Assembly (NCBI GenBank): GCA_003427395.1
Contig: BFEA01000024.1
Location: 2,370,574-2,418,162, forward strand
DNA: 47,589 nt
Direction of reading: 5' to 3'
Source: Chara braunii
Lineage: Eukaryota > Streptophyta > Charophyceae > Charales > Characeae
Part shown: positions 21,449-33,185 of the stretch, piece after piece
Position numbering within the stretch: position 1 is the first letter of the stretch
How the letters are laid out: every line of letters starts with the position of its first letter
The notes under the pieces: model-generated
What the model saw: the letters and a program-made list of their open reading frames with translations, nothing else
What the model was told of the DNA's origin: nothing
Database searches by the model: none
Position numbers and translations under genes: made by a program

Positions 21449-21734
21449 GCCCATTCGTTTTTGACGAACGGGCTGTCACTTTAGCAGTAGAGTGAGTGAA
21501 GCAAATGAATTTGCCGCAAAAATGCGGCTACGTTTGCACGCGGGTTTTAGACCTTGTACTTGAGTTACGAGGGACCCTCTGGACTCGCCTTAGGTGGTTT
21601 CCAATGCGAAGACAGGCGAGTCGTTTTCTGATGGTCGAACGAACACTTTTGCGGCACCGTTAGTCATCTCTCTCTTAGGGCATTCACGACAGTCGCTGAC
21701 GGTTGGCAACGGTCCTGACTGTCGTAGTGCACAC

Positions 21735-21823
<89 letters not shown>

Positions 21824-22305
21824 AGGAACCTTACATAGGGACAACGATGGGTAGAGTAACGAACAAAAGGGTAAGTTTTACTTCGTTTTTTCCCTTTTTT
21901 ATCGAGTTTTTTTTTCCCTTTAGTTCCCCTCTGTCTTTTCCTGCTGAGGGCTTGGGGAGCTGTGCCCGTTCGTTTTTGAACGGGTTGTGACTGCTTGAGA
22001 AGGCGCCCGAACGTGGCACATGAACTGAGTTAAATTCGGGCACTTTTTGAAAAGAAGGCCCTATTGAGCTTGACTCTAATTCGGCTCTATGAAAACTTGG
22101 AGGTGCGGCCGTTCATTTTGAACGGTGAGTTGCCCCCTGCACAGAGAAACGAGGGGGCTGAAAAATAAAAAAATAAAAATAAAAAAAGGGAAAGGAAGAA
22201 AAAGGAACGGCCACGTATGTGGCCGCGGTCATGGGATAGGTGCAGGCGGTAGAAGGTTATAGGTGGTGAAGACTATGCCTGTTCATTTTTTAACAGGCTT
22301 TAGTC
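21449..22305 (+). repeat. Series of four related hairpins in unit A
   Basis: The hairpins are at 21449-21473 (GCCCATTCGT/ACGAACGGGC), 21965-21984 (CCCGTTC/GAACGGG), 22109-22125 (CCGTTC/GAACGG) and 22271-22305 (GACTATGCCTGTT with AACAGGCTTTAGTC). All are variants of one CCCGTTCG..CGAACGGG stem. The fourth has paired substitutions on both arms. Hairpin GGCCAC/GTGGCC at 22209-22224 lies between them. Confidence 0.75.
21737..21821. repeat. (AG)n microsatellite of unit A
   Basis: This is a perfect AG run of about 85 bp. It sits at the position equivalent to the shorter (GA)n in unit D (42593-42628), following a shared GCACAC word, so the microsatellite predates the split of the two units. Confidence 0.95.
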
Positions 22306-22749
22306 TGGCTGTGTTCAGCCGTTTCCAGGAGCATCTGGCATGGGAAAATGACCAGGTACTTCTGGGGGTTGATGAACTTGGTTTCCATATGGGAAAAGCA
22401 AGGCACTGAGCTCCTGACCGTTGATTTAGATCGAGGGCCAAGAACACTGACAAATTTTGTCTGGTTGTGGGCAAAACAGTTGCCCACAACCTTCAGCTGG
22501 CTATAAAAGTCAACACTCCACCCAGGAGCCTCACACTTGTGGCAGTCTTGCTAGGACATTCACTTGGGTGAATGCTGACTGACTGTTGTATGCTGCTGGA
22601 GAGGAGATGCTGCTGGTGGAGTGGAGGTTTGCAAAGAGTTGGAGGAGGAGATGGGATGCAACCATAGTTGAGGGCTGGGAATTGTTTCCCCCACCCTTGT
22701 GGGGGGGGGGGGGGGGGCAAGTGTTGAGGCCGTAAGGCGGCGGCAACGA

Positions 22750-23030
22750 CATTTTCGGTGGGGAAGTGCTGCTATTTTTTTTTGGCAAGGCAACAGTAAC
22801 ACTTCGGTGGGGAAGTGCTGCCCATTTCTTTTGGCACGACGACAATGGCACTTCAGTAACGAGGTGTTGCTTAACTAGAGGCGCGGAGGTATCACGACTT
22901 TCCTAAGGGGAAGTGTTGTCCATTTGGAGGCACGACAACGACGACGGTTTTAGCGGGGTAGTTATACTGCCAAAATTACAGCGCAACCGGGTCGTTAAGG
23001 AGTTATTTTTGGTAAGGGAGGTGCTGTCGG
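22750..23030 (+). repeat. Degenerate tandem units with a GGGGAAGTGCTGC core
   Basis: CGGTGGGGAAGTGCTGC occurs near 22754 and 22803, AACGAGGTGTTGC near 22858, AAGGGGAAGTGTTGTCCATTT near 22904, and GGGAGGTGCTGTCGGAATG near 23018. The spacing is about 50-110 bases. The same core appears at the 3' ends of the giant LTRs. A G homopolymer lies at about 22701-22718. Confidence 0.6.
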
Positions 23031-24940
23031 AATGTCGGCTTATCAGTGGCATTATGTTCAAGGGGTTGTGCTGACGAAAATTTACAGCGTGGTGGAGTCG
23101 TTATTTTTGTGTGTGATCAGATGGTGGTACCGGATGGTAGCCGTGGTACTGGCTTTGACGACACGACAAGCAGTGGTCCTTCGCCGTTATTTTTGTGGTG
23201 TGCAACGATTATGGTGTAGAGGAAATAACTGGTAGTGGTGCACGGTTGGGATTGTGCGAGAGTGGCTATTTGAGTTGCTACACTTGCGGTTTGCGTCGGG
23301 AGGACATTTTTATTGGGGTTCGCGACACATGTGGTTTTCAGCAAGGGCCACCTTTATTTTTTGCGGCGCGCGGTATGAGCGGTTTTGAGTTCTGGACCAT
23401 CTGGTATTGCGGGCAATGATATGGACTGTGTTGGGACTGTCCGAAACATTGGAACCATGTGGGAGTTGTTATTGGGAACACCCTCCTCGAGGGTTATCCC
23501 ACTTGAGTTCTCTCAGTGGACCCAACATTGACACGATCAGGCAATTGAAGAAGGGGTCAGAGCATGGTATAGTGGGACGACCACAATATGTGGAGTTGTG
23601 GGCCGCATATTTTCATTTTCAATGACGATTATCTTCTTTTGATTGGAATATTACTCAGTTTTCTTGAGTGAGTTGGATCAAACTTCACTCAAGGTCAGTC
23701 AGTGGAACGACTCAGATTTCCCTTCACACCTGTGTGAACCCACACTTTGCTTGACCCTGTTGTTTTGAACATTCGAAAGAAAAGGTAGAGTAAAGTTGTA
23801 CGAATCATGCATGTGAATGAAAAGGTCTGACTTGAATATTGAGATTATACTGTTTTCTTTTAAACTTGTTTGTTTTGCTTTGCGTTCTGCGCAGGTAGGT
23901 AGAAGGATGCTTACAGAGGAGTTCGATTATGCCTATTTGGGAAAAATGAAAAAAATTATTTTTTTTCTACATTCCACCGGCCTGCTTGTCAGAAATTTTT
24001 GTTGTTTTGAAAAAGATTATTCAACATGTGTCGTATAATGAATTTTATTGAAAGAAAGCAGATAAGGTTAAACAAACTTAGTTTTTTTCCCTAAGATTGA
24101 CGCATTCTATCCCGAATGACTTTATCTACTTGTACCTGTCCAAATGGTTCTCATTCTTTATCTCCTTCTGTTTTTTTTTCATCTAAGTTACCTTGAAATC
24201 AGGAAAAATAAAAATAACTGGAAAGCTATTTGTGGTGGACGCTTTCTCTCTTTCAAAAAGGCATCTAAACGGGGGTTCGTTGTTTCAGGAGTCGACCCGG
24301 TTATGGACTTAGAGTGAACCGTTCTACCGGAGGGGGGGGTCCTTTGCCGATTCGGTGGAGACGGCCTGACTTCAGAGATCCGAGTCTTGTGCGCGGGCGA
24401 GGAGGAGGAGTACCCCAGACCACTTCCTAGAGGGAGAGACATGCAACACTTCAAGCAATATACATGATTGAAAATCATCCGTAAAACAGTCTATCATCCA
24501 AAAAATTAAGAAAGTATGGAGAAAGGTGTGTGTGGGGGCCTAATCTTAAGTCGGAGGTATGAATAACTTTGGTAGTGCGTCTCATCAAGTCAAAACTAAG
24601 GCAGTCCGACTACCTTGTCGGCTGCATCAATGTTATTATCGGTAGCCAACTTCTCGTTGGCGGTTGTTTGATTGTTTTATCGAGTTCGACTTAGGGCGGT
24701 CGGATTTTACTTTGATGTTGTGTTATTGGATGTATTGTATGATGATTCGAGTTCTTTCAGTTATCATTTCAGTTTGGATATATATTTTTATCGACTATGA
24801 TCAACTCCATTTGATTTAATTATATGTGTGGATGTTTTAACTATCTTTTGATTGTGTCTAAGAGACTAGGATGAATTGTGGTTTTACTCTTGGTTGAGAC
24901 TGTCTTAGTCAGCTGACGTTCGCTTCGTACTTAGGAGATC
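23031..24940. other. Right part of unit A, no gene recognised
   Basis: No frame here carries a motif I can name, and I see no strong internal repeats. Short frames (for example plus 23195-23419 and minus 24188-24478) are not supported. Confidence 0.4.
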
Positions 24941-24994
24941 AGCGCCCTAAGGCATGAACGACATTCGGGTCCGCTTGGCGTTAACCAAGCGTAT

Positions 24995-25205
24995 CTATAC
25001 TACAGCGAACGAGCAAACGCCCTCGGCTGACCTACCTCTGGAATTGCATTAATTTTTTTTTTTACTTGGGCCAGTAACTCGGTAGGGATACACCCCTAAG
25101 GGTGGTGACAACCCTTTAGGGAAGTTAAGAGTGCCTCGCGGGAACCTATCTTGTCGAAGGGGACCGTGAGAAGTACAGCCGACGCACCCGGCTAGAGCGG
25201 TGAAG
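24995..25205 (+). repeat. Segment shared with the retrotransposon interior
   Basis: It aligns with 34050-34262. Both have AACGCCCTCG.C.GACCTACCTCT, then GGGCC.GTA.CTC..GGGGATAC-like sequence, then TAAGGGTGGTGACAACCC, then a block ending in GTGCCTCGC/GTACCTCGC, and then GTGAGA.GTA.AGC. The GTAGCTCAACGGGG word in the other copy resembles a Pol III box A, but no convincing box B follows at the right spacing. Confidence 0.6.
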
Positions 25206-25706
25206 TGACGATGCGACTACGTCTGCCTGGACGGTTTGCGGGGTTATTTTGCATCGTTCCCAAGTTGTCTCTGTTTTTTTTTTTTTTTTTTTTTTTACTC
25301 CTGCGCGACATGGCCGGGAAGGCTCCCGCACTTTGCGAAACAAAGCGGGAGTCGATGTGCTCGACAGGGGGCGCCATTGTCGGGGATAACGACAAACTAC
25401 CGTTGTCGTACCAAATACACTTACAAGGGTATTTGGGGTGTTTTCTGCAAGTTCGCCAGTGCAACCTCGCTCGCCCGACAACGCGCACGTTAGAGGAAGC
25501 TTAGGTCCTTGTCTGGGTGAGCGGCGGACGCGGGGTACTGACGGCGAGGCGCAACCATGCCCAACCTTGGTGTGCGTGGCGTCAAGAGCCAGAGGGATGC
25601 GCGACGTTTATTCTTATTTTTATTATTTATCTATTCATTTTTATTGTTTTTACCTCAATGATCGACTTCAAGGATGGTGTTGGGACTGACTGGCCTGGCT
25701 CAGTTG

Positions 25707-26117
25707 CTACGTCGCCAGACACAGCGCGCCGACGAAAAAGTCCTTCACCCTACCCACATTGAAATACGGGTTGAAGGGGTCAACGAACGTGCTGAGAGTG
25801 GTGGGGTACGTGGTCGTGGCTTCCCTCGCCTCCCACTTGGGGAGTGTTGATAACTTAAAGTAGGAGTGAACTGGAGATCCTTCCGAGCGGACCTGTGGGG
25901 GCGGCGGGGGCGCACGGTCCACCACCCGCTCTTGCTGTAAAGAGGGTTTTAGCGTGAATATACCCATCGGGTCCACCACCCGCTCTTGTTGTAAAGAGGG
26001 CTTGAGCATGGATATACCCATCGGGTCCACCACCCGCTCTTGCTGTAAAGAGGGTTTGAGCGTGAATATACCCATCGGGTCCCGCGGGGCAATGAAGTCG
26101 CATGTGTAGTGGGACAT
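25707..26117 (-). other. Antisense open frame with 18-residue repeats inside the LTR
   Basis: ATG at 26115-26117 opens a 136-codon frame containing DPMGIFTLKPSLQQERVV three times, from the 54-bp minisatellite. The right LTR keeps the downstream part (minus 36626-36901, with FNVGRVKDFF) but has only one repeat unit and a different start. No known family was recognised. It could be a chance frame stabilised by the repeat. Confidence 0.25.
25917..26078. repeat. Three tandem 54-bp units in the left LTR
   Basis: Units begin GTCCACCACCCGCTCTTG at 25917, 25971 and 26025. The right LTR has a single diverged unit near 36892-36945, so the array expanded or contracted after the two LTRs separated. Confidence 0.9.
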
Positions 26118-27177
26118 CAGGGGAGGCTGTGGGGGCCGGTTACATGGGGCCTTTCACTACCCCGGCCTTCAAAGTTCTCATTTGAATATTTGCTACCTGA
26201 GATCTGCGCTAGGCCCGGGCCCAGGCTTTGTGGCGGGCTCGTACCCTCGGCTCCAAGACAGGCTGTCTTTGTGGAAGCTGCCTGCTGAAGGTTCGAAGTG
26301 GTGGCAGATTCCCTTGGGCAGAAAAGGGCGAGAGGAGGCTGCGGCGGGGGCCGCTTCGATATGGGTGTGCAGTCGGTCGTCGGGGGCTTAGCATAGGGGC
26401 GGAAGACTAATCGAGCCGCCCAGTAGTAGCTCCTTGTCGAAAGTCTTCTTGGGACAGCTGACCATGTCGTTGTTAATCCAGTCATTGCGGATTTGTTGCA
26501 GTCGGAGCTTAGGCTAGCCGCACAACCTTGGGGGAAAGGTGAGCGGTTGACGGGGAAGGTGAGGCAGCGAGCGCATAAAAGGAGCGAATACGGAATCGGG
26601 GTAGCGAAATGCAGAGAAGAAGAAAGCAACATAAGAAAAGTGGAAAACGTAATGAACCCGGTCGGGGTTTCTCGATGGGCACGTTCAAAGATGGAAGTAA
26701 CGTAGCAACGGGGGAGCAACGAGCTATTGCAGGAAGAAGGGTGATTTCGGGGCCGTTTCTCAACGAAAACTGGTGAATGAAGAGTCGTTTCCGGTGTTTT
26801 GACCCCAGGGGACTTGAATGGTGATGTCGGGTTTAGAAAAAAACTTAGTAAAATGAGGGTTAGTAAGAAAGATAAGTGCTCGGAGAGCATCGAGAGGGAG
26901 AGGTAACAGAAGGGAGGAAGATCGTATCTCGCTTGATCCTCGATGAATTCGAGCGAGATAGGATGCAAAATGGGGGTTCTTGATAACTACGAATTAGATT
27001 ATGAGGTTAGTTTTAGGAGAACCTTAGTAGGTATGGAGGTGAGTGGAGAAAGTAGTGCGCATGGATATGGCGAGGAAACGAAGAAGAAATGAGATAAAAT
27101 CATCGATCTCGCCCGTTTCTATACGAGAACAGGCCAGTGAGGGCACGAATTAGGGGTTTCCGAGCATGGCAAACACG

Positions 27178-27478
27178 ATGCCACCATTAGTTTCCACAGT
27201 GGAGCTTTTGTTTGGTAGGTACGGGTGTGAGCTGCGTGGGGAGATACTTCTAGAGAAGTTGGATGTATATTTCCACTTTTCAACAGAAGGTTCATTCTGG
27301 TTTTGCTCGGCCTACCAATAGGAGTAGTGAGAAGTACTGTCTGTTGTACCAGTTGCACAACACCACCTCCCGTGAAGAATTGAGTGTCGACACGACCTTG
27401 CGACAGCTCGAGGTCGCGATCGATTCCGTCCGAACGACCGTCATTTCCCGCGCGACAAAAAATGGTCTTCGTAACTGA
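27178..27478 (+). pseudogene. Small open frames conserved between the LTRs (left copy)
   Basis: From ATG 27178 the frame reads MPPLVSTVELLFGRYGCELR and on to FSTEGSFWFCSAYQ, then a TAG. In another frame, 27263-27478 ends with EELSVDTTLRQLEVAIDSVR and a stop. The right LTR (38047-38350) keeps both peptides, reading TGG at the position of the TAG. The second peptide looks helical. It is unrecognised and possibly a decayed protein captured by the LTR. Confidence 0.3.
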
Positions 27479-29005
27479 GGATGAAGGCTCGTGTGAGCTA
27501 GAGGGTGAGGGAGATCAAGAAGGAGAGAAATGACTTACATGGCTAAGTTCCCTGCGGAGGTTGTCTCCGCCATTGATACATATACTGACCTCGAACAGAG
27601 GGCACTCCTTCTTACCTCTAACTACCAAGCCAACGAATTGGCTTCTTCTCCCCGACTCTAACCAGCCGTACCCGTGACCGAATGCATGAAGGATCGCAAC
27701 GCCTACGCACCTACGAGGAATTCGAAGAGATTGGAGGAGGGCGATCAAGCGTGCAAAGGACTGGAAACTTACCAATTGGCTAGTGCGCGAGAGTGACGAG
27801 CAAACGACAGGGAGGGGCCTACATGTCTGGACGATGCACACTCGTTTCGTTGAGTTAAGTCGGAAGGGCTGCAAGTTAGTCTACTGGCCGATACACCCTC
27901 CATTCATCCGCTGGTGTAGTAACGGACCAGCCTAGGAGGTGTAGACTTACTGGTAGACAACATACTTCAAATCAGTTCTGCTTGGAGGGCGAGGGCGAAG
28001 CCGCAGAGTGGGGGCCTAACTGCTGATTAGTGTGCTGCCAAGCGCATCAGCCGAATCGGCAAGGAGGGTCAGCTATGGAGTGAAGGCCCACCTTCCGACC
28101 AAGTGTTTCCCATCGAGCAATTGACAGTGAAGTAAGGCCAGCCGTGAAGTTGCCGAATTAGCAGTTGACTAACGCGCTGTCCCTCATACCAAGCGAAGTA
28201 ATGTGAGTCGCATAGTAGACTGGATACTTGTTAAAAACTTGATGAGGGCTACATAGCCATATCTGCGTACACTCCGTCGCTGCATGGCCAGCTAGACGTG
28301 CTGTTTGTATCACTTAGGGGAGAGAGAGGGTTGTCACGGTGTCTTTGACTTAGCCCGTGCCCTGAACCGTGACCAGTGTGTGTTGGGCTGCGAAGCACAA
28401 CAAAAAGGCCGAACTCATTGAAAAAGGGGGGGGTCATCGCTGCAATTCGGGGGTTTGTAAGGGAGGTCAACAGTCAGTGGTTTAGCTTCAATTGACCACG
28501 CTGCTATGCACTTTGACTGCTATTGTGGAGCCCTCAGACGTATGAAGATATCGATGCCCTCTCCAACGAGTTGAGTCAGTCTCTTCCCTGTATCTCGAGT
28601 GTCTGAAACCCCTTCTTCTGCTCTTCTTACTCTCAGTCTAATCTTGTTGTGAGAGGATGGGGAGTCAACCTACCGATTGCGGGAGCTCTGCCGGAACTCA
28701 GGATGAGTTTTGAAGGCAGGGAACTAAGAAGTAACCTTCCATCCCCTTCTATAAACTTGGTTATAACCCCTATATGTATTTCTTGTTATCATTGACTGAG
28801 TATATTACCTGCATCCCTACTTTGACTTTTTGTTTGACTTTCAGGATACAAACTAGACTAAGTAAAAGAAGGCATGTGGAATACTAGTTTCAGTTTTATT
28901 GATTGATTGAAAGCAGATTGTGGAACGGGGTTGCATCTGGGGGAAGGCTGGAAGGAAGGCAGTTTTGCTTGTCTCTGACTGGATCCATTAAAGGCTGGGC
29001 AAGTC

Positions 29006-29708
29006 GCCATAAGTTTGGGGAGATCCAGTGCTATGTTTATTTTTGAGTTGCTTAGAGAACCAGACATGTTCCATAAGTTTGGGTGGTTTGGTTGCTCTGA
29101 TGATTTAGTTGACTTTTTCTGGAACCAAGAACTGACCCATAAGTTTGGATGATTTGGTTGCCTTGTTTATTTTGAATTTTGCCGAGTTTCTTTTGGCTTG
29201 AACGAGGAGGTCTGAGCATGTTTCACAAATTTGGGTGGCTTAACCTCTTCCTGCTCTACCATTAAGAAAATGAATCAGACAGAGGACCAGACATGTTCCA
29301 TAAGTTTAGGTGATCTTGGTCCAGTGCCACGCATATGCAGGAACCAAAATATTATAATTTGGTTGTATTTTACTATTACTCTATCTATGAACAGGCTAGT
29401 CAGATATTGTTCCATAAGTTTGAGTGGTCTGACTATAGCTTATCACAAACTGAAGATAGTATTAATTAAGAGTAAACTTGTGGTAAGAAGGGTCAGGTTG
29501 AACCTTGAGCTGAAGATGATCGTTTCAGTCATATGCTACCTTAAAAGACTAAGTGCAGATAATTATATAAAGCTTTGATACTTAAACAGTTCAAGGCGAC
29601 TATAGTGGCCAAGTTATGTGCCCGAGGAAGAGAAAAATTGTAGTGCCCTGTATTTGTGTATATTCAATGGCTGAGTTAAACATGTTCCATAAGTTTGGGT
29701 GGTCTAGC
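29006..29708 (+). promoter_or_regulatory. Seven-copy CATGTTCCATAAGTTTGGGT motif array in the left LTR
   Basis: Copies start near 29006, 29061, 29134, 29216, 29287, 29401 and 29679. Their shared core is TTCCATAAGTTTGGGTGG, followed by TYTG. Unlike a simple tandem repeat, the intervening sequence differs between copies. All seven positions recur in the right LTR. Repeated protein-binding sites are one possible reading, but the function is not shown. Confidence 0.55.
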
Positions 29709-30315
29709 TTTATGCCTTATGTAAGTTGGGTATGAAAGGACAAATCATTAAAAGACTACGAACTATTGTTTGCCCAAGTTGACTTTGGGAGTGGTGAGAG
29801 TATTTACCTTTGTGGTTTCGCCTGCATGCGGCTGAGTGAGATCACTACTTAGTTTAAGTTCCAGTTTGATAGGTAGTTGCTTTACTTGCTCGCCACGTGC
29901 TAGAGTCATAAAAGTTAGTTCAATTCCTGCATTTTCTTAGCTAAGTTCATTTTTTACTTACGTCAAATTTTGCATTTTCTGGGATCTTTTATCATACTTA
30001 GCTTTGTATAAATTTTGGTAAGCTACGTTCTCTACGGGAAGTGTTGGCGAAATTTATGCAAATCCAACTCTTCAAAGTTGAACTTGTTTAATTTTTATAA
30101 ATGGCTTAGTAAAAATATGAAAAGCCTCCTTTTATAAAGGGAGTGCTACCAATCTTTTTGCTAATTTAAAGAGTTGGACAAAATTTGACTTCAGAAAGTT
30201 GAAGATTATTTTTGTTTTCATATTCGGGTCAGTATAAATTATGAAAAGGCACTTTTCCTGCGGGAAGCGCTGTCGGAATTTTCTTAGTTTAAAAGGGTCA
30301 GATTATATTTCGACA

Positions 30316-32118
30316 GGTGATGATTCTATTGATCCACTCTGTATGACGAAGATTCTGCCATAAGTGTGCCTTTCCTTAAGCACTGGCTTAGAGGTAGACT
30401 TAGACTTAGTTATTAGGAAATTTTGAGAGAGATTGTACTATGGAGATTTATTCCCCATACATTGATAGTTAAACCTTGGGAATTGGCATGTCTTGTGCTA
30501 CAGACCCTTCGTTGATTGATTCAATTCAAGATTGGACTAAGATTCAGCTTGATCCCACGAGGGTCATCTTCTTTTATCACTGATAACCGGTCGGTTAGTT
30601 GATCGCCGACTTGTCGTCTTACGACACAACTTTGCTTATATATGTACCTCAGCTTGAAGCCTTAGCCCTGAGATTTGATATGTTTTTTTGAGGGTTTTAA
30701 CCGGACTTCTTTAATGATCATTATAAATAACTTATGAAAATTATGAAAAGTTGTACTATGGATGGGGCTTGCGTATGTGAGGCATGGTGTGATTTACAGG
30801 GAACAATAAAGTTGACCACATTGGTGTGTGGCAATGTGAAGTTCGTCTGTGTCTGTGTTTTATACAGGTTAGTGTCTTGGAGCCTGTGTATGAGCTTTGT
30901 TTTGAAGGCAGTGAGAATGACAACCATGTGTCACACGATCTGTACCTGATGGGTTTATGTTTCTTTTTCTTTATTTTTATATCGAGTTCTGATTTGATAT
31001 ATGGGTATCGGGATCATTAATTATTTGTTTTTGATTGATTTTGTTTGTTAATTTTTATAGTTGGACTTTGTAGTCCGTGGCGACCGTCAAAGTCAAACCC
31101 CTTGATTTCTCTCCAGACCCTAGATGATAGAGCTGGTCTCCAGGGCAATAAGAGATGGGTATATTGAATTGTTATCCCCTTGTCAAGACTTAAGGAAGCA
31201 GTTATCAGTCTCAAGAATGATAGTGAGACTCACGCCGAAATTATATTCTTGGTACATTATCTGTTGAGAAAGGAGGAAGGGGTTTGTTACCTTGTCGAAA
31301 CTGTGATGGCCAAATGAAAAAGATACTTGCTTAGTGAAAGCGGTTCTGGAGTAGCGACCTAGACTCGTCTCGCGTTAAGCAGGGCCACCATATTTATAAG
31401 AGCGCAGATTCGTTGTTTGTTGCCTTGATAGGTATGAATTGGGTTGTCCATCTGACCATGACAGGGTCGGTGAGGTACAAACGCTGGAATCAGAGAGGGT
31501 TGCAGTGAGGCTTGATCTTTAGAGCGGGGCTCAAGAGTCAAGATGTTATCTCATGAGGATTACACCGCTCCTCTGTATTACACGGTTTGCTTAAGAATTG
31601 AAGGGGTAACAATTCTATCATGTTATTTACTCATTGCTAGTCTTATTTTTGCCTTATAGAATATGAAATATGTTATTAAGGTTTATCTTATTATATAACT
31701 GACAGTTGAGTTGACTTCATGTTGGTTATTTCTGAAGCATACATATTCTCCAGCTACAACCCTAGCAAATAAGACTGTGCTTTATTGCTTTGAACATATG
31801 TTATTTATCGTGGGTTATACTGCATATTGGATTCATGTTTGGAGTATCCACCTATATGGCATGTGTATATTGTATCCTTCCTTGATAGTAGAAGTGATAA
31901 TTGGTTAATGCCTTAGTTATGATTTGAGGGTTTTATCAGTGAATATTTATGTTTTATTCTAAGTGGATATTTGTTTAAAACTCTCTTCGGTATCGTCGTT
32001 CTTATAAATAAATCCTCATGCACGCTTATTTGAAGAGAACGAGATAATTTAGTGTGATATATTCTATATTAGATTTAGTTGCGTAACTTCTTTCGAGTCT
32101 CGGCCCTAAGACTGCTCG
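30316..32118 (+). other. 5' interior (leader) of the retrotransposon
   Basis: Nearly 1.8 kb separates the LTR end from gag. It is AT-rich, and I recognise no gene, tRNA or splice-supported exon. A TTGTTCAACAG|G acceptor-like site lies directly before the gag ATG. Confidence 0.4.
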
Positions 32119-32136
32119 TTGTTTGTTCAACAGGTT

Positions 32137-33185
32137 ATGGGGTCGAGAGAGCTTGAGATGGAGGGATCTCAAGGGAAGATTGAGGTCGAGGAACTCGCCT
32201 ATCTGCTAGGTCTGCGTGATTGGGAGCGAGGCAACCTACCCAAGGTTGAGATCAACTTCTTCAAGGGCTACCATGTTTCTGACTTCCTGGATAAGTTTGA
32301 ACAGATGGCATCCCACTGCGAGTGGAATGAGGAGCAGATGCTAAAGGAGGTTATAAAGTATATTCATATAGGCTTGAAAGAAGAAGTCAGTAGGTTGACT
32401 AGAAAAACAGGGTCATCATGGAGGACGTTTTATAATGACGTGTGGGATAAATACTGGCTAGGTGCGGAACAACTGACCAAAGACGATCTTGAGAAAATAG
32501 ATCGATATAATTATGTGTCAGTAGGGCATTTTCTAGCGGAGTATGAGTGCGCTACTCACAAGATTTGAGAGTTGTCTGAATATGAAAAGTGCTTCGTCTT
32601 CCTTATGAACTTTACGGATGCAGAGCAAAGAGATTTGATTCGTGGGACAGAAGGGAGACTAATCTGAGACAAAATACGAAAGAATTTTGTAGAAGATCAT
32701 TTTGATCAACACCTCTGTCATACTCTGTGGGAAGCAAGGAAAAGAAAGGAGGCGCTAGATAATGAGAAGAGTGGGTTTGGTAAAAGGCCTAATGACCTAG
32801 TAGTAGGCAACTCTGAGGATATGGAAGGTAAACTTCAAAAGGACACTAAGATAGTGAAGCGGAATCATAAATGGGATGAAGAGAAGAAAAAAGAGCCATG
32901 TGCTGAGAAAAAGACGAAAGCGAGGAATGTCGCGACTCATACCTTTTAGAGAACGATGGACGCCCCAAACGAGAAGGGGGCAGAGGAACGAAGAGCTCGG
33001 AAAGAAGTTGGTATAGTTGTACTTCCCGCTACATTTGAATCTTAAAAAAGGGTGTGACGACAAGGATGCATCATCAACTGCAAGTTGGAAAGGGCGGAAG
33101 AATAGCAGGCGGCGAGAGCAGTGGTAAAAGATAACATGTGCTTGTTGTGGAAAAACTGGTCATACCCCTCGCAAATGTAAGGTAG
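32137..33185 (+). pseudogene. gag: Retrotransposon gag, broken, with CCHC zinc knuckle
   Basis: ATG 32137 opens a Gag-like frame: MGSRELEMEGSQGKIEVEEL, then a capsid-type segment with FFKGYHVSDFLDKFEQMA, WNEEQMLKEV and SSWRTFYNDVWDKYW. The same frame continues as charged, Gag-like protein past stops at 32566 (TGA), 32665 (TGA) and 32947 (TAG) to a TAA at 33043. In the +1 frame, 33137-33178 reads C-x2-C-x4-H-x4-C (CACCGKTGHTPRKC), the nucleocapsid zinc knuckle. The first two stops could be CGA to TGA changes. Gag would package element RNA; this copy is dead. No protease, reverse transcriptase, RNase H or integrase motif follows. Confidence 0.75.

Larger units (their letters stand above)
20256..25394 (+). 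mobile_element. Unit A: LTR-like element related to unit D
   Basis: It starts TGTCGGGGCAAATACCCT and may end at ATAACGACA (25394), giving TGTCG...CGACA termini. Its first 2 kb aligns with unit D (41243-43150) through these blocks in order: the start; TTTGTC-type hairpins; AGCTCTTC.TATAAAA; the tRNA-like module; GTACTTGAGTTACGAGGGAC; GGTGGTTTCCA; a (GA)n tract; and CACGTATGTGGCCGCGG-type sequence. The right boundary is inferred only from the CGACA ending. No target-site duplication or protein domain was found. Length and termini suggest a solo LTR or truncated LTR element. Confidence 0.5.
25404..30315 (+). mobile_element. Giant 5' LTR (unit B) of a LARD-like retrotransposon
   Basis: This 4.9-kb segment is directly repeated at 36398-41242 with collinear similarity along its length. 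Termini are TGTCG (25404) and CGACA (30315), a perfect 5-bp inverted pair as in LTRs. The start is followed by the hairpin CCAAATAC..GTATTTGG. Inside are a 54-bp minisatellite, short conserved open frames, a seven-copy 25-bp motif array and about 115-bp degenerate units at the 3' end. Substitutions against the other LTR are frequent, so the insertion is old. I could not identify a convincing primer-binding site immediately after 30315. Confidence 0.7.

Noticed and set aside
25404-25430. Boundary hairpin as a transcription terminator
   Set aside because: There is no following T-run, and such terminators are bacterial. The conserved position at element starts fits a mobile-element role better.
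25904-26078. CRISPR-like or clustered repeat array
   Set aside because: The 54-bp units are contiguous with no spacers, and the genome is eukaryotic. It is a minisatellite.
26117-26968. 283-codon minus-strand frame in the left LTR (and its partner at 37008-37589)
   Set aside because: The frame is not preserved as one reading frame between the two LTRs, and the translation shows no recognisable domain.
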